Source of the DNA: Microlunatus panaciterrae
GTDB taxonomy: Bacteria > Actinomycetota > Actinomycetes > Propionibacteriales > Propionibacteriaceae
NCBI RefSeq assembly: GCF_016907535.1
Contig: NZ_JAFBCF010000001.1
Coordinates: 992,001-1,056,000, forward strand
DNA length: 64,000 nucleotides
Direction: 5' to 3'
A program made the translations under genes and the position numbers. Positions within the stretch are counted from its first letter, which is position 1; each line of letters starts with the position of its first letter. Shown piece after piece: positions 33,311 through 45,340 of this stretch. Below the pieces are notes generated by a model. It did no database searches. It had not been told where the DNA came from and saw only the letters and a list, made by a program, of their open reading frames with translations.

Positions 33311-34663
33311 CTAAAGCGGAACATCCTCCAGCATCTCGGTAACCAGGGCCGCGATCGGCGACCGCTCGGACCGGTGCAGGGTGACGTGTGCGAACAGCGG
33401 ATGACCCTTGAGCTTCTCCACCACGGCAACCACACCGTCGTGCCGGCCGACCCGGAGGTTGTCGCGCTGAGCCACGTCGTGCGTCAGCACCACGCGGGAG
33501 TCCTGACCGATCCGGCTCAGCACCGTCAGCAGGACGTTGCGCTCCAGCGACTGCGCCTCGTCCACGATGACGAACGCATCGTGCAGCGACCTTCCACGGA
33601 TATGGGTCAGCGGCAGCACCTCGAGCAGGCCTCGATCGAGAACCTCCTCGATGACCACCTTCGACGTGACCGCGCCGAGGGTGTCGAAGACGGCCTGCGC
33701 CCATGGCGCCATCTTGTCCCCCTCGCTGCCAGGCAGATAGCCGAGCTCCTGTCCGCCGACGGCATAGAGCGGGCGGAAGACCACGACCTTGGAGTGCTGG
33801 CGCCGTTCGAGCACCGCCTCCAGCCCTGCGCAGAGAGCCAGCGCCGACTTTCCGGTCCCGGCCCGGCCACCCAAGGAGACGATGCCCACCGACGGGTCGA
33901 GCAGCAGGTCCAGCGCGACTCGCTGCTCAGCCGACCGGCCGTGGAGGCCGAACGCGTCGCGTTCTGCCCTGATCAGCTTCAGCTCCTTCTGCGGGGTCAC
34001 CCGGGCAAGGGCCGAGCCCGAGCCCGCGAGCAGCACTACTCCGGTGTGGCAGGGCAGGTCGCGCGCCTCGTCCAGGTCGACGGTCCCCTCGTCGTAGAGC
34101 CGGTCCAGTACGTCGGTACCGACCTCGACCTCGGCCATTCCGGTCCAGCCCGACTCAGGCGCCAGCTCGGCCCGGTATTCCTCGGCAGGCAGTCCGACCG
34201 CCGACGCCTTGACCCGCATCGGCAGATCCTTCGACACCAGGGTCACCGCCCGGCCCTCGGCTGCATAGTTCAGCGCCACCGCCAGGATCCGCGAGTCGTT
34301 GTCGCCCAGTCGAAACCCGGCCGGCAGTACGTTCGGGTCGGTGTGGTTGAGCTCGACGTGCACGGTGCCGCCGTCGTCGTTGACCGGCACTGGCGCATCG
34401 AGCCGGCCGAACCTGATCCGCAGGTCGTCGAGGTGGCGTAGCGCACTCCGGGCGAAATACCCCAGCTCGGCGTGGTGCCGTTTTGCCTCCAGCTCGGTCA
34501 CGACGACGAGCGGAAGCACGACATCGTGCTCGGCGAACCGGCGTAGCGCATGAGGATCGCTGAGCAGCACCGAAGTGTCGATGACGTAGGTCATCCGGGC
34601 TGGTTCGGGTGCGGGCCGCGCAGACACGGACTGCCGGGGTGTTGAGCTGACACTCATAGACAC
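33311..34663 (-). CDS. phoH2: PIN-PhoH fusion ATPase (PhoH2 family)
   Basis: 450 residues joining an N-terminal PIN RNase domain (about 24-150; [13 protein letters not shown], acidic residues in VTELEAK and GDNDSRI) to a PhoH ATPase/helicase domain (Walker [17 protein letters not shown], Walker [10 protein letters not shown], arginine-finger [14 protein letters not shown]). PhoH2 proteins act as ATP-dependent RNA helicase-nucleases. The GTG at 34661-34663 has AAGGA 6 nt upstream. Orthologue of Rv1095. The frame stays open for about 73 more codons upstream without homology. Confidence 0.93.
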   Translation of the reverse strand: MSMSVSSTPRQSVSARPAPEPARMTYVIDTSVLLSDPHALRRFAEHDVVLPLVVVTELEAKRHHAELGYFARSALRHLDDLRIRFGRLDAPVPVNDDGGTVHVELNHTDPNVLPAGFRLGDNDSRILAVALNYAAEGRAVTLVSKDLPMRVKASAVGLPAEEYRAELAPESGWTGMAEVEVGTDVLDRLYDEGTVDLDEARDLPCHTGVVLLAGSGSALARVTPQKELKLIRAERDAFGLHGRSAEQRVALDLLLDPSVGIVSLGGRAGTGKSALALCAGLEAVLERRQHSKVVVFRPLYAVGGQELGYLPGSEGDKMAPWAQAVFDTLGAVTSKVVIEEVLDRGLLEVLPLTHIRGRSLHDAFVIVDEAQSLERNVLLTVLSRIGQDSRVVLTHDVAQRDNLRVGRHDGVVAVVEKLKGHPLFAHVTLHRSERSPIAALVTEMLEDVPL

Positions 34664-34994
34664 AATCTGTCCTTCTGGAGGCCGCACACCCGCAGAGTGC
34701 CCGGCCCCACTGGTTAGGTGGCTGGCCGGGATGGGTCTGGGCCCGGTGCGGGCCCGCGTGCCAAGCTCGATGGAGCCGGACGGCGCATCTGATGTCCTCC
34801 CGTACGGTCCGCTTCCCCACGGCCCGTACTGAGAAAGTACGTCGGTTCCGCGCACCACATCGGGAGCCACGCCGCATGTCATGGAATCGTCACGGGCCTG
34901 TCACCTCGGCCGCGTACCGCTCCCCTTCTTGGACATCGATCCGACCTTCGTGATGATTGTGGACCATGCAGCGACGCCGAAGGGATGTCCCATC
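34664..34994. other. Intergenic region between divergent phoH2 and GH29-like genes
   Basis: About 330 bp without a convincing gene. Contains a strong GGGCCC-n5-GGGCCC hairpin at about 34738-34754 and a GTAC-n7-GTAC dyad near 34828-34842, both in what would be the phoH2 leader. The separate small antitoxin frame (PhoAT) known upstream of mycobacterial phoH2 was not recognised. Confidence 0.5.
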
Positions 34995-36439
34995 GTGACC
35001 CACCAGGAGAGCGCCCGGCCCCAGGGCCAGCGCTGGTCGGCTTCCGAGCCGACGCGACTCGTCGCCGACGACTGTGGCCCCGCGGTCCTGACCGCCGGGG
35101 CGAGCCGACGCCCAGACTCGTTGCGGGTCGCTCGCCACCAGCCCGACCCCTACTACTGGGTCGAGAACTTCAACCTGGACAGCGACTACCTGGAGTGGAG
35201 GGTGGACAGCGATGAGGCGGCTCACTTCGAGGCCACGCTGCTGGTATCGACTGCGGAGGACACTGCGTTCACCCTGACCAACCTGACCACCGGTCGGGCG
35301 GTGGCCGCCATCAGCCACGGCTACGGCTGGGATCGGCTCACGTTGGGCTCGCTGCTCCTGCCGCAAGGAACGTCGACGCTGCGGCTCACCCGGAACGCGA
35401 CCAGCACCGCCGACGTCCCGGTCAAGTCGCTCGAGCTGCTGCCGACCGCGACCAGGGAGGAGTATCTTCGCCGGGTCAGGGCAGCCAAGGTCGACAGTCA
35501 GTGGCTGACGGACGCCCGGTACGGCCTGTTCTTCCAGTACGGCGGCTGGTCGTACCCGCCGACCGGGGAGAGGAAGTCGATCGAGGACCAGTGCCGCGAC
35601 TTCGACGTCGAGCGGTTCGTGGCGATGGTGCTCGCCAGCGGGGCCGGCTATGTCATGTGGTCCTATACCTGGGCGAGCTTTGAGGTCCAGGGACCGAATC
35701 CGGTGATCGACCGCATCCTGGGGCATGGCGACAACACCAGCCGCATCGACCTCATCCTGACCCTGGCCCGGGCCCTCAAGACCCAGGGCATCCGGTTCCT
35801 GCTGTACTACCACAACGGCCACGACGAGGACCCTGCCTGGTGGGAGAAGCAGTGCTTTCCGGCCGGCTACCGGGAGACGGGGGTCGGTGACAAGTCGATC
35901 TTCGAGCGGAACTGGATGAAGATCATCAGCTGGATCGGTGAGCACTTCGGCGAGCTGCTGGACGGGTTCTGGTTCGACGACGGCGCCTACTACTACCCGA
36001 CGGACTTCGAACGGTTGCTGACCGCCGCCCGGACCGGGAACCCGCAGCGGATCGTCTCCTACAACAGCTGGGTTGGCCCGACCCTGACGAGTTTCCAGGA
36101 CTACCGCTCAGGCGAGGACTACGACGGCGGAGTTGAAGGCGGGACCGTGGTCGGACCGGACGGCGTCTACCTGACCGGCCGCACAGCGGCGTCCGCGGGC
36201 ATGCCCACTACATGCTCAACCAGGACTGGGGCGTGCATGAGCCGGACACGACGATCATGCTGGTGCGCAGCCCGGAGCAGGTCCTCGGCGACATCGCCGC
36301 GGCTGCGGTCACCAGGACGGCGATGTCGATCACGCCGATGATGTATGAGGACGGCTCGATCGATCCGGACACGTTCGAGGTGCTGAAGATGCTGAAGGTG
36401 GCCTTCCGCGACAGCGACTCCGGCCTTCAGGCGCCGTAG
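34995..36439 (+). pseudogene. GH29-like (alpha-L-fucosidase-type) glycosidase with a frameshift
   Basis: A two-part protein: an N-terminal beta-sandwich (about 1-155) and a glycosidase barrel with LTDARYGLFFQYGGWSYPP, MVLASGAGYVMWSYTW, GIRFLLYYHNGHDEDPAWW and LLDGFWFDDGAYYYP, where the Asp pair marks the likely nucleophile. Homology breaks near 36177-36181 and continues in another frame (HYMLNQDWGVHE...) to 36439; adding one C gives LTGPHSGVRGHAHYM. The intact protein would be about 481 residues. GTG 34995 has AAGGGA 9 nt upstream. Family assignment is moderate; frameshift is real or a sequencing error. Confidence 0.7.
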
Positions 36440-37236
36440 CGACGTTCCCGTTGCCCGTACGCCCGAAGCGCCCGGATGAAGTCCACCTTCCGGAAGTCCG
36501 GCCAGAGAGCCTCGCAGAAGTAGAACTCGCTGTGCGCCGACTGCCACATCAGGAAGCCGCTGAGCCGCTGCTCGCCGGAGGTCCTGATGATCAGATCCGG
36601 GTCCGGCTGTCCCTTGGTGTAGAGGTGCTGGGCGATGTGCTCGATGTCCAGCGTCTGGGCCAACTCCTCGATCGAGCTGCCGTTCGCGGCGTGCTCGGCC
36701 AGCAGCGACCGTACCGCGTCCCGCAGCTCGTGCCGACCGCCATAGGACACGGCGATGTTCACCAGCATGCCGTCGATGTCGGCGGTCTCGCGTTCCGCGG
36801 CGCGTAGCCGTTCGGCCGTCTCCGGCGGCAGCAGGTCGAGCGCACCGACCGGATGCACCCTGAACCTCCGGGTCCTGGCCAGGTCGGCGACCATCGTCTC
36901 GATCACCTCCAGCAGCGGCCCGATCTCCTCCTCCGTGCTGCGGGTGAAGTTGTCCGTCGACAGCACCCACAAGGTCACCAGCCGGATGCCGAACTCGTCG
37001 CACCAGTCGACGAACTCCTTCAGCTTGTCGGCACCGGCCTGGTAGCCCGCAACCAGCGGCTTGCCGGGTGCGTTGGCGCGCGCCCAGCGGCGATTCCCGT
37101 CAGCCAGGACGGCGACGTGCTGAGGCAGCCGGCTCCGGTCGAGCTCGGCAGTGAGCCGGTGCTCATAGGTGGCATACAGCAGGCCCGACGGGTGCAGGCG
37201 ATCAACGAACTCGCGGAACCGGTCGAGTCTTGCCAT
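36427..37236 (-). CDS. uppS: Short cis-prenyltransferase (Z-isoprenyl diphosphate synthase)
   Basis: 269-residue cis-prenyltransferase. HVAVLADGNRRWAR holds the catalytic Asp, LVTLWVLSTDNFTRS and LIIRTSGEQRLSGFLMWQSAHSEFYF complete the IPP/allylic sites. Orthologue of Rv1086, which makes omega,E,Z-farnesyl diphosphate as precursor of decaprenyl phosphate, the cell-wall glycan carrier; chain length here cannot be read from sequence. The 3' end overlaps the broken glycosidase gene by 13 bp (convergent). Confidence 0.93.
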   Translation of the reverse strand: MARLDRFREFVDRLHPSGLLYATYEHRLTAELDRSRLPQHVAVLADGNRRWARANAPGKPLVAGYQAGADKLKEFVDWCDEFGIRLVTLWVLSTDNFTRSTEEEIGPLLEVIETMVADLARTRRFRVHPVGALDLLPPETAERLRAAERETADIDGMLVNIAVSYGGRHELRDAVRSLLAEHAANGSSIEELAQTLDIEHIAQHLYTKGQPDPDLIIRTSGEQRLSGFLMWQSAHSEFYFCEALWPDFRKVDFIRALRAYGQRERRYGA

Positions 37237-37314
37237 GAGTTGCAGCGTACGCCGGGTGGCCGCAGGACAGTCGGAGGGGACACGTTGTTCGACCCGGTCG
37301 GCAAGAATGGCCAC

Positions 37315-38391
37315 ATGCAGCTTCCGATCATGCCCCCGGTGTCCCCGATGTTGTCCAAGTCGGCCAAGGCGATCCCCAAGGGCGACTACAGCTTCGAGCC
37401 CAAGTGGGACGGGTTCCGATCGATCATCTTCCGCGACGGCGACGAGGTCGAGATCGGCAGCCGCAACGAACGGCCGATGACCCGCTATTTCCCGGAGCTG
37501 GTGGAGGCGTTCAAGGCGCAGCTGCCGCCGAGGTGCGTGGTCGACGGCGAGATCATCCTGGTCGGCCCGTCCGGGGACCGGTTGGACTTCGATGGGCTGC
37601 AACAGCGCATCCACCCGGCGAACAGCAGGGTCACCATGCTCTCCAAGCAGACGCCGGCTCGGTTCGTCGCCTTCGACCTGCTGGCGCTGGACGACACCGA
37701 CCTGACCGGCCGGCCGTTCGCCGAACGACGGGCCACGCTGGTGGAGCTGCTGGGTTCGTCGATGGGGCCGGTGCACCTGACTCCCGCGACCCTCGACAAC
37801 AACGTGGCCGAGGAGTGGTTCGAGCAGTTCGAGGGAGCCGGGCTCGACGGTGTCGTCGCCAAGCCGCTGGCCGGTACCTACCAACCGGGCAAGCGAACCA
37901 TGATCAAGATCAAGCACGAGCGGACCGCCGACTGCGTGGTGGCCGGCTACCGGGTACACAAGAGCGGCCCCGACAAGATCGGCTCCCTGCTGCTCGGGCT
38001 GTACGACGACGACGGCACGCTGGTCAGCGTCGGCGTCATCGGGGCCTTCGCCGATGCCCGGCGCAAGGAGCTGTTCACCGAGTTGCAGCCGCTGGTGACC
38101 ACCTTCGACGACCACCCGTGGGCCTGGGCCAAGCAGGAGGAGGGAACCCGTACACCCCGCAACTCCGAAGGCAGCCGCTGGACCGGCGGAAAGGACCTGT
38201 CCTTCACCCCCCTCAGCCCCGACCTCGTGGTCGAGGTGCGCTACGAGCACATGGAGGGGGTGCGGTTCCGGCATACCGCGCAGTTCTCCCGCTGGCGCCC
38301 CGACCGCGATCCCCGTTCGTGCACGTACGAGCAGCTGGACGAACCGGTGAAGTTCGACCTTGGGGAGGTCCTCGCCCCTCAGGCCCGCTGA
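37315..38391 (+). CDS. ligC: ATP-dependent DNA ligase (LigC type)
   Basis: 358-residue ligase. Motif I EPKWDGFR supplies the adenylated Lys near residue 30; motif III FVAFDLLALD, motif IV LDGVVAKPL and motif V MIKIKHERTADCVVAG follow, then an OB-fold to the end. The size and lack of polymerase or nuclease domains match mycobacterial LigC, associated with base-excision or end-joining repair. No Ku or LigD genes occur nearby. Divergent from uppS across 78 bp. Confidence 0.92.
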   Translation: MQLPIMPPVSPMLSKSAKAIPKGDYSFEPKWDGFRSIIFRDGDEVEIGSRNERPMTRYFPELVEAFKAQLPPRCVVDGEIILVGPSGDRLDFDGLQQRIHPANSRVTMLSKQTPARFVAFDLLALDDTDLTGRPFAERRATLVELLGSSMGPVHLTPATLDNNVAEEWFEQFEGAGLDGVVAKPLAGTYQPGKRTMIKIKHERTADCVVAGYRVHKSGPDKIGSLLLGLYDDDGTLVSVGVIGAFADARRKELFTELQPLVTTFDDHPWAWAKQEEGTRTPRNSEGSRWTGGKDLSFTPLSPDLVVEVRYEHMEGVRFRHTAQFSRWRPDRDPRSCTYEQLDEPVKFDLGEVLAPQAR

Positions 38392-38445
38392 TCTGGGGCG
38401 GGCTGCTGGTGGCGGCGGGCGTCTCCGGTCCCCCTGCGGAAAAAC

Positions 38446-38619
38446 TCATCAGAACGCGAGTTTTGTGCGGGCTGAGGCGGCTTTCCGCGTGGAATTCTCA
38501 TCAGAACGCGACTATTGCGGGGAATTGGGCTCATTCCTGACAGAAGTCCTCACAACGCGACTTTGCGGAACTCTTCCCTCTATCCACCCTGTACGGACGG
38601 AAAACTCGCGTTCTGATGA
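38446..38619. repeat. TCATCAGAACGCGA repeat cluster bounded by 19-bp inverted repeats
   Basis: Outer arms at 38446-38464 and 38601-38619 are exact complements. Between them lie a direct copy (TCATCAGAACGCGACT, 38498-38513) followed by ATTGCGG and a shorter one (ACAACGCGACTTTGCGG, ending at 38568). Four related boxes in 175 bp, three direct and one inverted, look like a decayed element or a multi-site protein-binding array. Confidence 0.7.
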
Positions 38620-38872
38620 CTTTTCGGTTCCCCCAGCTCTGGTGCCTTGAAGCATCCAATTCTCGACTTGTGTCGAGTTTTCGGAAGGACCCGGCCACAA
38701 GAGGGAGCCTGGTCGCTGACCGAGCCTAAGCAGAAAATGGAACGGTCGCCGCGCGGACACCGATTGATCAGAAGGTACGGCCGGGGCGCGGAGCCGGGGG
38801 CGATATCGCGCCGTGAGGAGGAACACGCCGGCAGCTGATTCGCTCTGCCGACTCCAGCCGGTACGCTCAACC

Positions 38873-38893
38873 TACGGAACCGTAACCTACGGT
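38873..38893. promoter_or_regulatory. Overlapping operator dyads upstream of hemolysin III gene
   Basis: TACGG-AA-CCGTA (38873-38884) and ACCGTA-ACC-TACGGT (38879-38893) are two perfect dyads that share CCGTA. Such tandem TACGGT/ACCGTA boxes suggest binding by a TetR-type dimer pair. The hemolysin III start is about 42 bp downstream, so the site overlaps or precedes its promoter. Confidence 0.55.
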
Positions 38894-38934
38894 GAGTCAA
38901 GTCTGGGTTTCCCCGCAGCGTCCGAGGGAGAAGA

Positions 38935-39620
38935 ATGCGAAGCATGGCACGCCTCGAGGACCACGAGCCCGACCATGACGAGCTGGACGCGGTCATCCGG
39001 CAGGTCAAGCCCCGGCTCCGCGGCTGGTTGCACGCAGCAATGACACCGCTGGCACTGGTCGCTGGCATCGTCCTGGTGGTGCTCGCCCCGACCACACTGG
39101 GCAAGGTCGGGGGAGCCGTCTTCCTGGTCGCATCACTGCTGCTGTTCGGCACCAGCGGCCTCTACCACCGGTTTCACTGGAGCAGCAGAGCCGAGGCGAT
39201 CCTCCGGCGGATGGACCATGCCAACATCTTCGTCTTCATCGCCGCGACCTATACACCGTTCGCGCTGATGATGCTGAGCGACGGCTCGCGCGTGCTGCTG
39301 CTCAGCCTGGTCTGGGCTGGCGCCTTCGCCGGGCTGCTCTTTCGGCTGTTCTGGCTTCACGCGCCACGCTGGCTGTACACGCTGCTCTACCTGGTGATGG
39401 GCTGGGCCGCCATCGGCTGGCTCAAGCCCTTCTACGACAACGGGGGCCTCGCCGTGCTGCTGCTGATCTGCGCCGGAGGTCTGCTCTACACCGTCGGCGC
39501 AGTCGTCTACGGCCGCAAGCGGCCCGACCCGTGGCCGACCTGGTTCGGGTTCCACGAGATCTTCCACGCCTGCACGATCGCCGCCTTCACGGTGCACTAC
39601 ATCGCGATCTCGCTGGTCAC

Positions 39621-39636
<16 letters not shown>
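38935..39636 (+). CDS. Hemolysin III / PAQR-family membrane protein
   Basis: 233-residue protein with seven hydrophobic helices after a charged N-terminal 35 residues. The PAQR metal-site motifs are complete: [28 protein letters not shown] and [19 protein letters not shown]. Relatives are membrane-remodelling or lipid hydrolase-like proteins; haemolytic activity is doubtful. Strong GAGGGAGA upstream of the ATG. Orthologue of Rv1085c; its 3' end overlaps the YyaL-type gene by 16 bp. Confidence 0.92.
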
Positions 39637-41636
<2,000 letters not shown>

Positions 41637-41715
41637 GCTCGGGAACCTTCCGCTCGTCCGGGACGGTGATCTTCTCTGGGGCGACTCAACGGTGGTCGTC
41701 CTGGCGATGGACCGG

Positions 41716-42135
41716 TCATCCGAGCCGCACGGAGCCGTCTTCGGCGAGCGTCCAGTCCGGGTTGTGGGCCACCTCCCACGGATGCCCGTCCGGGTCGAGG
41801 AAGATCCCGGAGTACCCGCCCCAGAATGTCTCCGCTCCGGCCCGTCCGAGCGTCCCCCCTGCTGCGGTCGCGGTAGCCAGCACCTCGTCGACCTCGGCCG
41901 GCGAGCGGACATTGTGCGCCAGCGTGACGCCACCCCAACCACCGGTGTCCACCACTGCGGAGTCCTCGGCGAGCTGGGTCCGGTCCCACAGGGCCAGCAC
42001 CAGGCCACCGGCCTGGAAGAAGACGACATCCGCACTCGCTGGGCCGGACGCCTTCCATCCCAGAGCCTGATAGAAGCCGCGGGCCCGGTCGAGGTTGCGG
42101 ACCCCCAACGTGATCAACGAGATGCGCTGTTCCAT
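41716..42135 (-). CDS. VOC-family protein
   Basis: 139-residue glyoxalase-fold protein: [22 protein letters not shown] and [25 protein letters not shown], the latter carrying the usual C-terminal metal Glu. Best matches in memory are the PhnB/glyoxalase-like group annotated as lactoylglutathione lyase-related; activity unknown. GGGAGGA precedes the ATG at 42133-42135. Confidence 0.86.
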   Translation of the reverse strand: MEQRISLITLGVRNLDRARGFYQALGWKASGPASADVVFFQAGGLVLALWDRTQLAEDSAVVDTGGWGGVTLAHNVRSPAEVDEVLATATAAGGTLGRAGAETFWGGYSGIFLDPDGHPWEVAHNPDWTLAEDGSVRLG

Positions 42136-42180
42136 CCGATTCCTCCCCTCTAACCCCACAATCGCCGGCGACGACGACTG

Positions 42181-42456
42181 CTACTTCTGGAGGCCGTTCC
42201 CGGACCGCAGCCGGTCGATGTGCTGGGACGCCTCGGCCTTCGACATCGACGCCGGCAGTTCCTCCCCCGCCTGCCGGGCCAGCGTGTCGAGATAGCTCTT
42301 CTGCGCCTCGGTCATCGGGTCGTCGCCGCTCACCCACTCGCTCGGATCCTTTTCCAGGGTGTTGTCAGCGCCGGATTCGGTGGCGCCGATGTACTCCTCG
42401 GCGCGGGCGTCGGCAGCGTCGTGGTCGATGTTCTGCTCGCTGTTCGGTTCGGTCAT
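42181..42456 (-). CDS. DUF3072 protein
   Basis: 91-residue acidic protein with the DUF3072 block DPMTEAQKSYLDTLARQAGEELPASMSKAEASQHIDRL, a SAP-like two-helix unit that may touch nucleic acid. The N-terminal 45 residues are acidic and probably disordered. ATG at 42454-42456; a GTG two codons upstream is possible. Confidence 0.82.
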   Translation of the reverse strand: MTEPNSEQNIDHDAADARAEEYIGATESGADNTLEKDPSEWVSGDDPMTEAQKSYLDTLARQAGEELPASMSKAEASQHIDRLRSGNGLQK

Positions 42457-42630
42457 CCCCACAGACTAGGGGCAGCGACTGACAGTCTCGGTCGCACCCG
42501 CGCTCTCGGCGTGCAGCATGACGCCGGGCGAGCCGACCGACCACCGGGAACCCGCGTTAGGGTGAGGCTCAGGGCAGCCTGCCGGTCACCTGGGCGCCGT
42601 CAGCTGTAGATCGACCACGGAACGGAGCAC

Positions 42631-43689
42631 ATGATCGTGAGGACAATGACCGGGATCACGCTGCCGGGGGGCAGCGTCGTCGAGCGGGCCGAGGTCCCCA
42701 TCCCCGAACCCGGCTTCGGTCAGGTGCTGGTCGAGGTGCGCGCATCCTCGATCTGTGGCAGCGACATCCGCGCCATCTACCGCGAGCACCTGGGCAGCGG
42801 CGCCGAGGCCTACCAGGGTGTGATCGCCGGCCACGAGCCGTGCGGCCAGATCGTCGCCGTCGGGCCGGGGTGCACTGAGCGTGCGGTTGGCGACCGCGTC
42901 GTGATCTACCACATCTCCGGCTGTGGACAGTGTGCGGAATGCCGGCACGGCTACATGATCGGCTGCGAGTCCGAGAGCCGCGCAGCCTACGGCTGGCAGC
43001 GCGACGGGGGCCACGCGCCCTATCTGCTGGCGGAGGAGGAGACCTGCCTCATCCTTCCCGACGAGTTGACCTACGAGGACGGGGCGCTGGTCTCCTGCGG
43101 GTTCGGCACGGCCTACGAGGGTCTGCTCCGCCTCGACGTGTCGGGCCGGGACCAGTTGTTGATCACCGGCCTCGGGCCGGTCGGGCTGGCGGCCGGGATG
43201 CTGGCCAAGGCGATGGGCGTTCGTACGGTCGTCGGCACCGACCTGTCAGCGGAGCGGGCGGCGCTGGCGGTCGAGCTTGGCGTTGTCGATCATGCCCTGT
43301 CCGGGACCGATGTCGCTGGCGAGCTCAGTTCGCTCGCCGGCCGGCACGGCTTCAGCGCGGCCATCGACTGCTCAGGAAGTGGCGCCGGTCGCCTCGTCGC
43401 TTTGGAGCACCTGCGCACCTGGGGGCGGTGTGCCTTCGTCGGTGAGGGCGGCGGTGTCTCCTTCGACGTCTCGCCACTGCTGATCCACAAGCAGGTCACC
43501 CTGTATGGGTCGTGGGTGACCTCGCTCAGGCATATGGAGGATCTGCTGGAGCTGCTGCCGCAGTGGCAGATCCACCCCGACGCCATCGTCACGCACCGGT
43601 TCGGGCTCGACCAGGCCGCCGAGGCGTACCGGCTGGCCGACGGAGGGCAGGCCGGCAAGATCTGCCTGATCCCCACCCAGGCAGGCTGA
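42631..43689 (+). CDS. Zinc-dependent medium-chain alcohol/polyol dehydrogenase
   Basis: 352-residue MDR dehydrogenase. Catalytic zinc ligands in SSICGSDIR and [10 protein letters not shown]; structural zinc in [19 protein letters not shown](P) loop [21 protein letters not shown]. Beside the arabinose genes it may oxidise a sugar alcohol or related polyol, but the substrate is not determined. Convergent with araA, separated by 24 bp. Confidence 0.9.
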   Translation: MIVRTMTGITLPGGSVVERAEVPIPEPGFGQVLVEVRASSICGSDIRAIYREHLGSGAEAYQGVIAGHEPCGQIVAVGPGCTERAVGDRVVIYHISGCGQCAECRHGYMIGCESESRAAYGWQRDGGHAPYLLAEEETCLILPDELTYEDGALVSCGFGTAYEGLLRLDVSGRDQLLITGLGPVGLAAGMLAKAMGVRTVVGTDLSAERAALAVELGVVDHALSGTDVAGELSSLAGRHGFSAAIDCSGSGAGRLVALEHLRTWGRCAFVGEGGGVSFDVSPLLIHKQVTLYGSWVTSLRHMEDLLELLPQWQIHPDAIVTHRFGLDQAAEAYRLADGGQAGKICLIPTQAG

Positions 43690-43713
43690 GCCGGCCCGCC
43701 TCCCCATACGGAC

Positions 43714-45219
43714 TCAGAGGCCCTGGGCCAGCCGGTAGTACGGCGCGTTCCAACGCATCTCGTTGGCGAAGGAACGGCGGGTCGTTGCGCCGTCGATGAC
43801 CAGCAGCTCGGTGCCGACCATCTCGGCGAAGTCGGTCAGCTCCTCGGTGCCGACAGCCGTCGAGAGCACCGTGTGGTGCGGGCCGCCAGCGGTCAGCCAG
43901 CACTCGGCGGAGGTCGGCAGATCGGGCTTCGGCTCCCAGACGGCGCGTGCCACCGGCAGTTTGGGCAACGGCTCATCCGGGTCCACCAGCTCGATCTCGT
44001 TCAGCACCAGCCTGAACCGGTCCCCCATATCCGCGATCCCGACCACGATGCCAGGACCGGTGACGGAGTTGAAGACGATCCGGACCGGGTCCTCACGGTT
44101 GCCGATGCCGAGCGGATGGATCTCGCAACTGGGCTTGGTGGCGGCGATCGTCGGGCAGACCTCCAGCATGTGCGCACCGAGGATCTTCTGCGTACCCGGG
44201 CCGAGGTGATAGGTGTAGTCCTCCATGAACGAGGTGCCGCCGGGACGACCCTTGCCCATCGCCTTGATGCCGTGCAGCATTACCGAGGTCTTCCAGTCAC
44301 CCTCACCGCCGAAGCCGTAGCCGTCAGCCATCAGACGCTGGACGGCGAGCCCAGGCAGCTGACGCAGCCCGCCCAGATCCTCGAAGTTCGTGGTGAAGGC
44401 GCCGAAGCCGCCCTCGGTGAGGAACGTGCGCATCCCAGCCTCGATCCGGGCCGCATAGCGCAGTGACTCGTGCCGGTCTGCCCCCGACCGCAGCTCCGCA
44501 GCAACGTCATAGTCCTGCGCGTACTGCTCCACCAAGGCGTCGATGTCGGCGTCGGAGACTGCGTCGACCACCTCGACCAGATCGTTGACACCGTAGGTGT
44601 TCACCGAGACACCGAACTTCAGCTGGGCCTCGACCTTGTCACCCTCGGTCACCGCGACGTCGCGCATGTTGTCGCCGAACCGTGCCAACTTGAGGTTGCG
44701 GATGGAGGTGTACCCAGCGGCTGCGCGTTGCCAGGCGCCGACCCTCGAGGTGACGACCGGATCGGACACGTGACCGGCAACGGTCTTGCGGGCCACCCCC
44801 AGCCGCGCCTGGATGTAGCCGAACTCCCGGTCACCGTGGGCGGCCTGGTTGAGGTTCATGAAGTCCATGTCGATCTCGGCCCAGGGCAGCGCGACGTTCG
44901 CCTGGGTGTGCAGGTGCAGCAACGGCTTCTGCAACGCATCTAATCCGGCGATCCACATCTTGGCCGGCGAGAAGGTGTGCATCCACGCGATCACCCCGAT
45001 GCACTCGTCAGTAGCGTTCGCTTCCAAGATCAACTTGCGAATGGCCCCGGCGTCGGTGAGCACGGGCTTCCAGATGATCTTGATCGACAGCTCATCCGAG
45101 CCGTCAAGCTCTGTGGCGATCTGCCGGGACTGCTGCTCGACCTGAGCCAGCGTCTCGGGACCGTACAGGCCCTGGCTCCCGGTCAGGAACCAGCACTCAC
45201 GCTGCTGCGGTGCGACCAT
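43714..45219 (-). CDS. araA: L-arabinose isomerase
   Basis: Converts L-arabinose to L-ribulose. 501 residues with the family N-terminus [31 protein letters not shown], the metal-binding Glu in [21 protein letters not shown] and [10 protein letters not shown], and the C-terminal [17 protein letters not shown] 45217-45219 has GAGAGGA 6 nt upstream; the ATG two codons earlier would overlap the ribosome site. Downstream of araD in one operon but with 118 bp of REP-like repeats between them. Confidence 0.96.
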   Translation of the reverse strand: MVAPQQRECWFLTGSQGLYGPETLAQVEQQSRQIATELDGSDELSIKIIWKPVLTDAGAIRKLILEANATDECIGVIAWMHTFSPAKMWIAGLDALQKPLLHLHTQANVALPWAEIDMDFMNLNQAAHGDREFGYIQARLGVARKTVAGHVSDPVVTSRVGAWQRAAAGYTSIRNLKLARFGDNMRDVAVTEGDKVEAQLKFGVSVNTYGVNDLVEVVDAVSDADIDALVEQYAQDYDVAAELRSGADRHESLRYAARIEAGMRTFLTEGGFGAFTTNFEDLGGLRQLPGLAVQRLMADGYGFGGEGDWKTSVMLHGIKAMGKGRPGGTSFMEDYTYHLGPGTQKILGAHMLEVCPTIAATKPSCEIHPLGIGNREDPVRIVFNSVTGPGIVVGIADMGDRFRLVLNEIELVDPDEPLPKLPVARAVWEPKPDLPTSAECWLTAGGPHHTVLSTAVGTEELTDFAEMVGTELLVIDGATTRRSFANEMRWNAPYYRLAQGL

Positions 45220-45248
45220 GATCATTCCTCTCGGTGTTCATCTTGGGG

Positions 45249-45340
45249 TTCGCCCTTCGACAGGCACAGGGCACGTAGTGGGGGTTCGCCCTTCGACAGG
45301 CTCAGGGCACGGATCAGGGAGTTGCCCTTCGACCGGCTCA
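45249..45340. repeat. REP-like CTTCGACAGGCTCAGGG copies between araD and araA
   Basis: Three direct copies of GCCCTTCGACAGGCTCAGGG or variants start at about 45250, 45289 and 45323. Within an operon, such hairpins could uncouple or stabilise expression of the two cistrons. Confidence 0.75.

Larger units (their letters stand above)
38392..38934. other. 540-bp intergenic region with inverted and direct repeats
   Basis: No gene seen. It holds a perfect 19-bp inverted repeat (TCATCAGAACGCGAGTTTT at 38446-38464 against 38601-38619), diverged direct copies at 38498-38513 and 38549-38568, and, at its right end, the hemolysin III promoter dyads. GC content is visibly lower than in the flanking genes. 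Confidence 0.7.
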
